A stretch of 64,000 nt of DNA. Origin: Dactylorhiza incarnata (taxonomy: Eukaryota > Streptophyta > Magnoliopsida > Asparagales > Orchidaceae). The stretch is taken from contig JAWHQI010000121.1 in the NCBI GenBank assembly GCA_033032865.1, forward strand, positions 6,448,001 to 6,512,000. The letters run 5' to 3'. The position numbers were made by a program, and so were the translations under genes. Every line of letters begins with the position of its first letter. The stretch's first letter is position 1. Of the stretch, positions 53,504 through 63,480 are shown one piece after another. The notes beneath the pieces are model-generated. The model ran no database searches, had not been told where the DNA came from, and worked only from the letters and a program-made list of their open reading frames with translations.

Positions 53504-55106
53504 TGATGAGTCCTGATTATATACACCTTCATGGACTCATCCGGGCCATTATTTAGTCAATATCACGCACTTTAGCCTTATTATAGTTTATAATTGATAA
53601 CCCATGCTAGGTGCACATTTTGGCCCACTTTGGTGTGTTTTCGTGTTTATTTCCTTTCATAGTACTCATATGTTGTTAAGTGCCACTTTTGGTGGCTAGA
53701 TCTGTGTTTGTGCTGGAATAGGAGGCGTGCAAGTGTTTCCGGTGCAATTCTGCACAGGAACATTGCGCACGATCACTTGTTCTAGTGCGCACGACCACCG
53801 GTCGTGCGCCACTAATCGTGCGCACTTAACCCTTTTTCACGAGTTCTGTCTGGTGTAGTGCGCACGACCATCGACTCCAGTGCGCACGACCATCGGTCGT
53901 ACGCCACTGCTCGTGCGCATTGACCATTAAATTTCTGAGTTCTGTTTGCTGTAGTGCGCACGACCATCAACTCCAGTGCGCACGACCACCGGTCGTGCGC
54001 CACTGGTCGTGCGAACATTGTATTTCATGATTTCATCTCGTGCAGGTTGTCCAGGCAGTGCGCACGATCGCAGGATTCCAGTGCGCACGACCACTGGTCG
54101 TGCGCCAACGATCGTGCGCAGTGTTTAATCCAGCGCCTATTTATTGACCTGTTCGCGAATTAGGTCGGAGGACGCAACTCTGCTCCGTTCAGTCCGCCGT
54201 TTTTGCCGTTTTCAGGGGATTTTCACCCCCTAGGCCTCCTCCATCATCCAAAGGCTTAAAGGAAGGGTTCCTACACTCATTGACCGCTAAGGAAGAGGTT
54301 CTCCGCAATAGACGTGGCCGGATTGTAAATCGCTGGAGAAGACGGGTCCATTGGGAGGTGTGACAGCCCTCTTCTACCCCGGACGCAGTTGGGACCGAGC
54401 TAGGACGCGGATTGACAACCCGGTGCTTCCTACCGTAAATCTACTACGAGACTCCAGATTTGGTCGTATCTCTTGCCTTTTTCCTCTATTTTTGTGGTTA
54501 TGTGGGATGTATTCTCTTTATCTTGATGATGAACACTATGAATCATGCCTAATGTTGCTTATTTCATGTTTATGAAATTATTTTGTTCATTTGTGTCATT
54601 GAGGTGCGCTCCATTCCATTTTCCATCCCACCACCGTGTCCGGTGCCGCACTAGCAATTGCTAGTGGCGTGCTTATTGAAGAGGTGCTTGCGACCCTCAT
54701 TCCGCTAGCCCACTCGCCCATCCACCTACCGAAGCGTGGCATCGCGGCCCGTATTCCATCCCGCCTAACGAAGCAGCGCGCTCAAGGCCTGCATAGTTCG
54801 ATCCGTTTGCCTACTCGTCCAGCCGCCCTTTCGACGCAGCGCGCTCAAGGCCTGCCTAGTCTCCATCCCGCCAAGCGAAGCTTTGCATAGCGGCATTGCA
54901 TAGGAGTAGTTGTTAGCTTTTATTTTGTTTTTTTCCAAAAGCCAACCCAACTCCTCCGCATTCCATCCACGTTAAGGACTTCAATCTCAAGTCCTTCCTC
55001 GAAACCTAACTCCACCTTACTGTGTTCCTCAAGAGACCGACACTCGGGGATTTTCCCCATTATTATTACTTGCGCGACCGGTGCACTTGCCGAAATTATC
55101 GCATCA
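53504..55106 (+). repeat. 5' LTR of J
   Basis: TGATGAGTCC to TATCGCATCA. Four inverted pairs with GCGCACGACC arms around a 3-base loop lie at 53787, 53882, 53978 and 54083, about 100 bp apart, followed by a TATA-like TATTTATT at 54139-54146. It differs from the 3' LTR at 54204 (T/C) and 54846 (C/T). Confidence 0.95.
54139..54146 (+). promoter_or_regulatory. TATA-like box of J promoter
   Basis: TATTTATT in CAGCGCC-TATTTATT-GACCTG; the aligned place in C reads ATATATATT. It follows the inverted-repeat cluster directly. Confidence 0.5.
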
Positions 55107-55112
55107 AGTTTT

Positions 55113-55130
55113 TGGCGCCGTTGCCGGGGA
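55113..55130 (+). other. primer binding site of J (tRNA-Asp-like)
   Basis: TGGCGCCGTTGCCGGGGA, six bases after the LTR end, identical to A and C. Confidence 0.95.
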
Positions 55131-55320
55131 ACACAGTCGTGTGAGTTTTCTTGAGAGGGAGAACCTGAGAGAAAAGCCCTTCCATTTGTAAATTGCATTT
55201 TCTGTTATTTTATTTCTGTTCTTTTTATTCCATTTTCTTGTTTTTATTAGGTTGCTTTAGTAAATTTTTGTTAGGTGTAGTATTTTGCACATTTTGTCTG
55301 AATCGTATTATCTTCACATT

Positions 55321-56517
55321 ATGTGGGCACATCTAAATTTCCGTTGCCGTTGGTGTGGAGCTACTTCCCACTCTAGTGTTGAATGCCCTACGGAGAATAG
55401 TAGGCATAATTCCTCTCGCCCAGCATATAGAGCATCGACTTCGTCTGGTACTCCATATGGTGCGCGTAAGTCTTATGGTTACTCTGCTGATCCTTTACCG
55501 TCATACTTCTTTTCGGCTCCAGCCCCCGCTGTGCCAAAGAAGCCTGCTAGGCAGTGCCAGTTTTGTCGGGGCACAGATCATGCCCTGAAGGATTGTGTTG
55601 CTTATCTTCGCCAATTGGATGAGGATGACGAGCCGGATATCCGGATCGTCCCGAATCCTAACTCTGGCGGCACACCTTCAATATCCGGTTATGTGTCTTT
55701 GTCACCTTCACATTTTGAAGGGTATGGCATGGACACGGTCACTGGATGTGTGCCTGATTTGGGCACCGACATGGCTGAATCTATTCTCCCAGTGCATCCA
55801 CCACTTCTTGTGGAACCGATTCTTCCCGCTGTTGTGCATTCTACACTCGTCTCCGACGACATTGTCGATGAGGTGTCACAAGAGGAGGCGGTTGATCTTA
55901 GTGTTGTGCCTATTCCTATGGAGGAGGACAACCTTCTAGGTGAAGAGGAGTTTTCCTCAACACCGGTGGAGGAAGTCCAAATCCTAAGCCTGGCCACCGT
56001 TGATCCCACCGACTCTTGTAGCATTGATGACAATGCTAACATTATTTTACTTCCCCAACCTGATGGGAGTGAGACCGGGACCACTCCCCCGATTGATGTT
56101 TATTTATGTCCTTCGTCTTCTTTAGTTCTTGATCCCCCTTCTTCATTCGAGCCGGTGCAGGTTGAGTCCGTACAGGTGCCCCAGGAGGACTTGGAGCTTT
56201 GTGCTCAAGTCAATGATGAGTGTATCCTTTCATGTGAGGAGGTTGATCCTTCCTCCATAGAGGAAGCCTCACTCATTGCCTTCTCCTCCTGCGGACCTGC
56301 TGTGGACGATACTTTGCTGTGCAAGGATAGTTTTGGTGAGATGAGTGAGGACCATGCCTCCTCCTCTTCTTACTTTCTTTTCCCTCTGCTTGTGTTTAGC
56401 AGGTGTTATTATTTAGGTAGAGGGGTGACTGTTCTGTCTCCGTATCGGTACCCGCTACCGATGCGCATATTAGAACAGTTACCTGTGCACTTTTCTTTCC
56501 ATAAACCCATTAGCTAG
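55321..56517 (+). CDS. gag-like protein of J with two zinc knuckles
   Basis: The frame is open from 55285, but I choose the ATG at 55321 because element A starts at the same residue (MWA). 398 residues: CCHC knuckle CRWCGATSHSSVEC (about 9-22), a Ser/Tyr/Pro linker, a second knuckle CQFCRGTDHALKDC (about 80-93), a long acidic Ser/Pro-rich middle, and a C-terminus shared with C (YRYPLPMRILEQLPVHF). No capsid, protease or membrane segment is seen. Two nucleic-acid-binding knuckles suggest RNA packaging, but this is inference. The frame is intact, unlike that of C. Confidence 0.8.
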   Translation: MWAHLNFRCRWCGATSHSSVECPTENSRHNSSRPAYRASTSSGTPYGARKSYGYSADPLPSYFFSAPAPAVPKKPARQCQFCRGTDHALKDCVAYLRQLDEDDEPDIRIVPNPNSGGTPSISGYVSLSPSHFEGYGMDTVTGCVPDLGTDMAESILPVHPPLLVEPILPAVVHSTLVSDDIVDEVSQEEAVDLSVVPIPMEEDNLLGEEEFSSTPVEEVQILSLATVDPTDSCSIDDNANIILLPQPDGSETGTTPPIDVYLCPSSSLVLDPPSSFEPVQVESVQVPQEDLELCAQVNDECILSCEEVDPSSIEEASLIAFSSCGPAVDDTLLCKDSFGEMSEDHASSSSYFLFPLLVFSRCYYLGRGVTVLSPYRYPLPMRILEQLPVHFSFHKPIS

Positions 56518-56727
56518 AACTTTTATATATTCGAATAAGTCGTGCTGGGATGACATAAACCCCAGTAGTTATCCTTATTTTTCCTGAAACTTTATTTTGT
56601 TTGATTTAGTTGAGTTTTTGTTAAGGCTATGAATGTCTCGCTGCGTGTGCTGACTCTTGTTTGTGCGTAAACTGCATGGTGATTGGCGTTTTCACTAAAA
56701 ATTTTGGCCGCTGAAAAAATTCCTATT

Positions 56728-56782
56728 GCGCACGATCACTGGTCGTGCGCACTACTTATCGCGCACGATCACTGGTCGTGCG
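56728..56782 (+). promoter_or_regulatory. LTR-type inverted repeats upstream of ORF2 of J
   Basis: Two copies of the LTR inverted repeat (GCGCACGATC-ACT-GGTCGTGCGC type) at 56728-56750 and 56761-56782, plus single arms to about 56900. They sit 190-240 bases before the ORF2 start, in the only stretch between the two ORFs. Followed by a pyrimidine-rich stretch and CCGGTGAGT (56914), a possible splice donor. Candidate internal promoter; no direct evidence. Confidence 0.45.
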
Positions 56783-56970
56783 ATCGGCCCAGATTTTTTT
56801 TTTAAAAACCGTCCGCCCGAGTCTTTCACGCACGACCTAGGGTTCTTTTTCGCGATCGCCCGTGCGCCGTTCTTCCCCTTCGCCGCCGATCGTGCGCCTC
56901 CTTCCCTTCCTTCCGGTGAGTCCATTTCCTTCCTCTTCCTTTCTTTGCTCTCCTTTGCCCGCCTTCCGCC

Positions 56971-58239
56971 ATGAGCTCTAGGGATCGCCAAAATGTCTAC
57001 CAACGCTCCGGCCGCACTTCCGCCTCTCCCGCTCAGATCCTTGCTAGGATGGCTACCTTTTCCAGAGATTCGCACACAAGGCGATTCAATTCTCTCAAGG
57101 AGAAGCCGTTCCTATCGCAACGTCTAGTGGATTGGAACGAATTGAACTCTATCGGCGACAATGGGGAGTTGGGGGCGGCCGTCCTCCAACGTTATTCTTT
57201 CGATCATTGGAGTGGGGTGCTTGGGTGCGATGATCTCGGCTACCGGGAGCTCACCTTGGAATTTCTTTCTACATTTGAGTGGGAAGTTTTGCCCTCCGGT
57301 CAACGTCCGGGAAAGTGTTCTTTTCGGATTTTGGGCAAGGTTTTCACTCTCTCTTTATCCGAGTTGGCGGTGTGCGCTGGATTCTACACTGAAGCCGAAG
57401 CCACGACGATCCCGTTTCTGGACTTGGACGTCTCCTTCCCTGATGGGGTTACTCCGCGTGCCGCGTGGTGTGCCCTCACGGGTCGTGATGAGGAATATGT
57501 GGCCAGAAAAAGCAAATCCACATGGATCGTCGCACCTGCTCTCCGTTACCTGCAGCACGTCCTCAGCCATTCTCTTGTTGCCCGTGCGCTTAGTCAGAAT
57601 GTAGTGGGGTGGCAAGATCTTATCGCCCTCTATAGTATGGAATTTCGGCAACCTTTGCATCTCGGCTACATGTTGGCTTTCTTCTTCCACCACGAGGCCA
57701 CCTACGGTCTCACTGGTGCCATTGGCGGTGCTTACTACATCACCCGCATTGCCAGAAGCTTGGGGGTTTGGAGTCATCTGCCTCCGATGGTGCAGGTGAC
57801 TGCACCCTCCTCTATCACGCGGGCCACCATGGTGAGTTTCCACTTGTTGCGGGTCGTGGGGAAGAAGAATAGCAAACGTTTTGTGGTTGTGATGCCTGGA
57901 GATACGCCTAGGGAGAGGCAGGGTGACGAGGAGCAGGGAGAGCCGGCTGAGCCGCCGAATACTCACCGAGAGGTAGTTCTTCCGCAGCCGCGGAGTCATT
58001 CATCTCAGCATGGGCGGAGAGCCAAGGAGGAAGGCAGTTCTTCAAGAGCACCGGAAGTGCCCAGTTTCGATCGACGCCTCTCCGATCTGGAGGCAAACCA
58101 GTACTGGCTCACGGACTTCGTTTATCAGCAAGCGCTGCGGGGCGGACTAAATATTCCTCCACCTCCGGGTCGTGCCGCTTCATCTTCCCGCCGGTCGCCG
58201 CCTGTTGTGGTTATTGACAGCGATAGCGACGACGAGTGA
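56971..58239 (+). CDS. Athila ORF-1-like protein of J
   Basis: 422 residues from an ATG in good context (GCCATGAGC). The middle (about 60-290) has the pattern of the Athila retrotransposon ORF-1 family: a conserved N-terminal alpha-helical part (LTLEFLSTFEWEV), FTLSLSELAVCAGFY, then APALRYLQHVLSHSLVARALSQNVVGWQDLIALYSM and a GAIGGAYYITRIARSLGV segment. The C-terminus is charged and Ser-rich, ending VVVIDSDSDDE. In this family the biochemical role is not established to my knowledge; a particle or host-interaction role is possible. The gene is absent from C. The frame is intact with no stop. Confidence 0.75.
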   Translation: MSSRDRQNVYQRSGRTSASPAQILARMATFSRDSHTRRFNSLKEKPFLSQRLVDWNELNSIGDNGELGAAVLQRYSFDHWSGVLGCDDLGYRELTLEFLSTFEWEVLPSGQRPGKCSFRILGKVFTLSLSELAVCAGFYTEAEATTIPFLDLDVSFPDGVTPRAAWCALTGRDEEYVARKSKSTWIVAPALRYLQHVLSHSLVARALSQNVVGWQDLIALYSMEFRQPLHLGYMLAFFFHHEATYGLTGAIGGAYYITRIARSLGVWSHLPPMVQVTAPSSITRATMVSFHLLRVVGKKNSKRFVVVMPGDTPRERQGDEEQGEPAEPPNTHREVVLPQPRSHSSQHGRRAKEEGSSSRAPEVPSFDRRLSDLEANQYWLTDFVYQQALRGGLNIPPPPGRAASSSRRSPPVVVIDSDSDDE

Positions 58240-60123
58240 TCTTTTCCCCCGCATGCGAGCTATTCTTGGCTATGTTGTCTGTTTTTCCCTTGTTGTTTTT
58301 TCTTTTTTTTTAGGTCTTTTGTCAAGACATTTGAACTCTTGCTCTTGTTATGTTTGTAATAATAACACTTTGTTTATGGAATGCTCCTCTGGGCATAGTT
58401 TTATTTATTCAGCTTTTTCTGTTCCCTTATTTTGTGTGCGAGTGGTCAATATTAATTGCAGGAATAGGTTTACCCCATGGGTGATAACCCAGATTTCTTG
58501 ATTTGTTGTGCTCTCACTTGTTTTAATCCAGTTTTTACTATTTTTGTTGTTCTAGTATCTAATTTCCAGGTGGCCTTGGTTCCTTGAGATGGCGGATGTT
58601 GCGGACTATTTTTGATCTTATCGCCAATCGTCTGGTCTGCTCATTTCTGAGCATTGGGTAACACTTCCTTCCCTCTGTTAGCTTCAACTTCTAGATATAT
58701 TGCTTAGCTTAAGTCTGGGGGAGCGAGTGCTGTTATCCACTGTGCACGAGTTGCATTGCATGCTAGATGGTTGATTTTTGTTTATCATTCTCATTATCAT
58801 TGTTTTCTTGCTTCACACACCACTTCACCCACTTGAGTGTGTGCTTATCTTGTTGTGTTGTTCCGTTTAAACTAGTTTGGTTGGAATGTGAAATAAGCTA
58901 TTAACACAGGAATTATTATTTGGAGCACAGTGTCGACTCATGTAGTGTTCTAGTCGCTTCGCATGCTATAGTAGAATTTGCGTAGAGTTAGATTTTCTTT
59001 ATGCATTTAATTTATGTGCAGTATCTCTGCGTAAATTTAGATTTAATGTACTCAAGTGGTGAATTCGAACGAAATTGATGATAACCCGGTGTTGTGTGTG
59101 TGCGGTCGCTAAACGTGTGTTGCTCGAGTCGGGAGGAAGGTTTATCTTTCTCGTGGGCTAAGAACTTGCCCCAAGCGACTCTTGAAGCATGGGTGAGAGC
59201 TACTTGTTGAGTCAAGCATGATGTAGGCCACCATTTGGCTAGTTTGAGCTTTGCTATTCCATGCCCCTTTCATTCACCTTTGCAAGCCAAATTTGTGCCT
59301 ACCATTTTTATGTTCAGCTCCTCCTCATCCACCAAAGCCTGAAGCCTTTCCTACGCCCGCAACCAAAAAAAATGTTTTAACTGTGCTCATAATTTCCAAC
59401 TTGTGTGGTGTGTGGTATCATTGTGTTTTGAAGAGAAAATAATGTCTATCCGCTGATTTTGAACCAACTGGAGGTTGCTTGAAAGAAGAAAAATATATAA
59501 AAGGAAAAAAAAGAAGAGTATCCTGAAAATAATCCTCCCAAGCTAAAGAGAAAAATCTGTTGGTATTTGTAAAGTAGGCTGTGTGCACACCTGGTTTTCA
59601 TGATAAGTCTGGGGGTGTGTCACACGAGCATAGTTGTTTGGTTTTGCAAGGTGCAGTGTGCCGTTGGCTCATTTGGGTTGCGTAGCCGTCATGTTTATCT
59701 TTGCATATCATTCCGTAACCTAAGCCCCGTTTTAATCCTATAAGTCCTACTGATTTGACTTGCGAGTTTGCTAGCGCCGTGGAGAGAGTGTGACCGGGCA
59801 AGCGTATGGTTCACGACGTTGATGGATTTCAGCGGAGTTATTCCTAAGTCCCGATCTTTTGCAACACCCGCCCCAGCGTCTCGTCACTTTCATACCGGGC
59901 ATGATCGTCAAATTCTTCATAATTCACCCACTGAGTACAATTAAATCTTTGATTACGCTTTAGTACTTACGTAAATTAGTTAGCATAGCTAGAATCTTCT
60001 TCTGCTAGAATTCCTACTCGCATGCGTATTTTACTTCGCACTGTACTCCCCTGCGTAATTCGCTATTTTAATTATCTCTTTCAATTTCCGCCGGATTAGT
60101 TTGCTCGGGACGCGCAAACAGTT
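58240..60123 (+). other. 3' noncoding region of J
   Basis: No gene supported over 1.9 kb. It is collinear with 12116-13620 of C read on the minus strand, including CTCATTTCTGAGCATTGGGTA near 58640 and polypurine-like motifs AAGTCTGGGGG at 58711 and 59604. Confidence 0.75.
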
Positions 60124-60136
60124 AAGTCTGGGGGTG
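60124..60136 (+). other. polypurine tract of J
   Basis: AAGTCTGGGGGTG directly before the 3' LTR; the same sequence serves C. Confidence 0.9.
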
Positions 60137-61739
60137 TGATGAGTCCTGATTATATACACCTTCATGGACTCATCCGGGCCATTATTTAGTCAATATCACG
60201 CACTTTAGCCTTATTATAGTTTATAATTGATAACCCATGCTAGGTGCACATTTTGGCCCACTTTGGTGTGTTTTCGTGTTTATTTCCTTTCATAGTACTC
60301 ATATGTTGTTAAGTGCCACTTTTGGTGGCTAGATCTGTGTTTGTGCTGGAATAGGAGGCGTGCAAGTGTTTCCGGTGCAATTCTGCACAGGAACATTGCG
60401 CACGATCACTTGTTCTAGTGCGCACGACCACCGGTCGTGCGCCACTAATCGTGCGCACTTAACCCTTTTTCACGAGTTCTGTCTGGTGTAGTGCGCACGA
60501 CCATCGACTCCAGTGCGCACGACCATCGGTCGTACGCCACTGCTCGTGCGCATTGACCATTAAATTTCTGAGTTCTGTTTGCTGTAGTGCGCACGACCAT
60601 CAACTCCAGTGCGCACGACCACCGGTCGTGCGCCACTGGTCGTGCGAACATTGTATTTCATGATTTCATCTCGTGCAGGTTGTCCAGGCAGTGCGCACGA
60701 TCGCAGGATTCCAGTGCGCACGACCACTGGTCGTGCGCCAACGATCGTGCGCAGTGTTTAATCCAGCGCCTATTTATTGACCTGTTCGCGAATTAGGTCG
60801 GAGGACGCAACTCTGCTCCGTTCAGTCCGCCGTTTTCGCCGTTTTCAGGGGATTTTCACCCCCTAGGCCTCCTCCATCATCCAAAGGCTTAAAGGAAGGG
60901 TTCCTACACTCATTGACCGCTAAGGAAGAGGTTCTCCGCAATAGACGTGGCCGGATTGTAAATCGCTGGAGAAGACGGGTCCATTGGGAGGTGTGACAGC
61001 CCTCTTCTACCCCGGACGCAGTTGGGACCGAGCTAGGACGCGGATTGACAACCCGGTGCTTCCTACCGTAAATCTACTACGAGACTCCAGATTTGGTCGT
61101 ATCTCTTGCCTTTTTCCTCTATTTTTGTGGTTATGTGGGATGTATTCTCTTTATCTTGATGATGAACACTATGAATCATGCCTAATGTTGCTTATTTCAT
61201 GTTTATGAAATTATTTTGTTCATTTGTGTCATTGAGGTGCGCTCCATTCCATTTTCCATCCCACCACCGTGTCCGGTGCCGCACTAGCAATTGCTAGTGG
61301 CGTGCTTATTGAAGAGGTGCTTGCGACCCTCATTCCGCTAGCCCACTCGCCCATCCACCTACCGAAGCGTGGCATCGCGGCCCGTATTCCATCCCGCCTA
61401 ACGAAGCAGCGCGCTCAAGGCCTGCATAGTTCGATCCGTTTGCCTACTCGTCCAGCCGCCCTTTCGACGCAGCGCGCTTAAGGCCTGCCTAGTCTCCATC
61501 CCGCCAAGCGAAGCTTTGCATAGCGGCATTGCATAGGAGTAGTTGTTAGCTTTTATTTTGTTTTTTTCCAAAAGCCAACCCAACTCCTCCGCATTCCATC
61601 CACGTTAAGGACTTCAATCTCAAGTCCTTCCTCGAAACCTAACTCCACCTTACTGTGTTCCTCAAGAGACCGACACTCGGGGATTTTCCCCATTATTATT
61701 ACTTGCGCGACCGGTGCACTTGCCGAAATTATCGCATCA
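60137..61739 (+). repeat. 3' LTR of J
   Basis: 1603 bp, identical to the 5' LTR except at 60837 and 61479 as far as I can see by eye. Confidence 0.95.
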
Positions 61740-61744
61740 AGGGT

Positions 61745-62183
61745 CTGCATCAGGATTTGGTATAATGAAGGTTGATTGAGGTTTCCCAGAGGTTGAACCT
61801 GACTTGAATATGATCTTCTTCTTCTTCACAGGTAGCTACTCTGCTTTCTTTTTCTTCTGGGGTGGCTGTTCTGCATCCTCTGGAGCACATCCAATACCCC
61901 CTCTGTGAAGTTGCCCTGTTCCTACCAGCATTTTGGCTTGGGGATTTTTTGCAGTATATTTTGTAGGATCAAACCAAGTGGTTTTGATTGGGATTGCTTT
62001 TGCCAACTCTTCCTGTTCAACTACCTCTTTTCCTCTCTCCAAAATATCAATAAACCTATTTCTCTTTTCTTCAATCTCTTTTTGGGCTGTATCATATTCA
62101 TATCTGTCTCTATCTCCAATCTCCTCTAAAGCTTTGTAGAGCTTTGGATCAGTATATGTTTCCATTTTTCTTTGGGAATTCAA
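61745..62183 (-). pseudogene. middle of the last ORF of element I
   Basis: Encodes a Lys/Glu-rich segment METYTDPKLYKALEEI and a coiled-coil-like EKRNRFIDILERGKEVVEQEE, then PPQKKKKAE and a TAG at about 61833; beyond the TAG the frame stays open into the J junction and on to 53259. The stretch before METYTDP is out of frame with what precedes it. Unknown function. Confidence 0.45.
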
Positions 62184-62881
62184 TCCTCATATTTTTTATG
62201 ATAGGATTTGTCTTTCTTGTACTGCTTCCTTTGATCTTTTGTATACATCTCCCAGATTGACAACTTTCCTCTGCCTCCTCTTCCTCTATATGGAGGTTTT
62301 CCTATGAAGACTGGTGTTGGGAGAATTGGATTGGTTGGAGGCAGAACTGGAGGTGATATAACTGGAGGTGAGAATTATGCTGGAGCTGGATCAGATGGAG
62401 CAAGATCCTGATCAGCTACATTGACTGGAGAAGGTGTTGTTGTAGAGTCTTCAGAAGAAACCCTGAATGCAAGGGCATTAGGATTGAATGGCTCATTGTC
62501 CTCATGAAACTCTTGCAAGGTCTTCAGATAGACCTAATCATCTGAGATTAAAGTAATCTCTCCTTGAGTTGATAACTCCCCCTGTGTTGGAGGCTGAAGC
62601 TTAAGAGGTGATGACTCCACATGGATTAGTGAATCTTGAGGAGATAAAAGGAGCTTAGAGGTAATGGTTGGCTCCACTTCAGAGATAAAGGACAGTGGTA
62701 TTGATGTGGTGTACACTGAGTCTTGAGGAGGTTTGTACACCACTAAATCTTGAGGAGGCCTGCTGACAGACTTCTCACCCTGCTGTATATCTTGGAAAAA
62801 AGATATAAAAGCAACTGCAGGCAGACTTACTGACCTTATTTGTATATCAAGGTCTTTGATTTGAGCAGTAAGATATTGCAA
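62184..62881 (-). pseudogene. Pro/Ser-rich coding remnant of element I
   Basis: A 115-codon frame (62881-62534) starting QYLTAQIKDLDIQIR, with repeated RPPQDL, KPPQDS and LSPQDS phrases, then a further Pro-rich stretch (APALPPTNPILPTPVF type) ending in a Lys-rich part, with at least two stops. It resembles an unstructured linker rather than an enzyme. No pol motif. Confidence 0.4.
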
Positions 62882-62927
62882 CTTTCTATGCTGAGCACTG
62901 ATCTTTCTATAGCAGTCTTTTGAGAAA

Positions 62928-63323
62928 TCAATATAGAGAGAGCTGAAGTGAGAGCAGCGTCTCTAGGGATTGATCAACTGCTTCGACAATATCTTGTTGA
63001 CTTGGAGGAGACGCAATTGATGTCCTGCGACTACCTGCACTGAAAAAGAAGAGAGGGACGAAGAAATGGAAAACAGAGGAGAGCAAGAGGGAGAAAATTC
63101 GAAAAGCACAATAAAATAGAATGCTTAAGTTGCTTTTAGTAGATGAATTGTCGCAACTTAGGGTTGTATTTGAAGAAACGTCGAAAAGAGCTGAATTCAG
63201 CGCGCCAAAACATGTTGATGTCGCCGCTAGAAATCGCGTGCGCACATTTTGACAAGTCGACAGAACGTCGAGTTGAAATCGACGGTTACGTCGAGTGGAA
63301 GTCGACGTAGCTCCTAAATACAT
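62928..63323 (-). pseudogene. unidentified frame of element I with a hydrophobic segment
   Basis: 131 codons with a strongly hydrophobic stretch (LFYCAFRIFSLLLSSVFHFFVPLFFF, split in writing limits: about residues 71-96) followed by SPPSQQDIVEAVDQSLETLLSL. The end runs on into the next frame after a one-base shift. The first 50 codons overlap the GTCGA-rich repeat, so the real start is probably downstream. Could be leader sequence rather than protein. Confidence 0.3.
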
Positions 63324-63480
63324 TCATCAACTATAATGTCGACGTAAGCGTCGATAGGCATTCGACGTTACGTCGAGTGCTATTCGAATGATCTGTCCCA
63401 GGATGCTCTCGAAGCTGAAGCCGAGTAGAAGTCGACGGTACGTCGATTTGAATTCGACGCAGCTCTGAATGAACAGTTAT
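63230..63480. repeat. GTCGA-rich inverted repeats near the right end
   Basis: Repeated AAGTCGACG, ACGTCGAGT and TCGACG words in alternating orientation, of the same character as the U3 cluster of I at 9870-10062 and 52668-52890. Confidence 0.7.

Larger units (their letters stand above)
53504..61739 (+). mobile_element. young Athila-like non-autonomous retrotransposon J
   Basis: LTRs 53504-55106 and 60137-61739 are both 1603 bp and I find only two differences between them. Target duplication AGGGT is at 53499-53503 and 61740-61744. PBS (tRNA-Asp type), polypurine tract and two intact ORFs are present, but no protease, RT, RNase H or integrase. It must use enzymes from an autonomous Athila relative. 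Same family as A and C. Confidence 0.95.

Noticed and set aside
53812..54163. Short frames in the J LTR (and copies at 60445-60796)
   Set aside because: They translate the GCGCACGAC inverted repeats; they are present in both LTRs and have no start context.
62928..63323. Membrane protein gene or env-like gene
   Set aside because: One hydrophobic stretch only, the N-terminal part is repeat DNA, and the frame shifts at its end; not enough to call an envelope.
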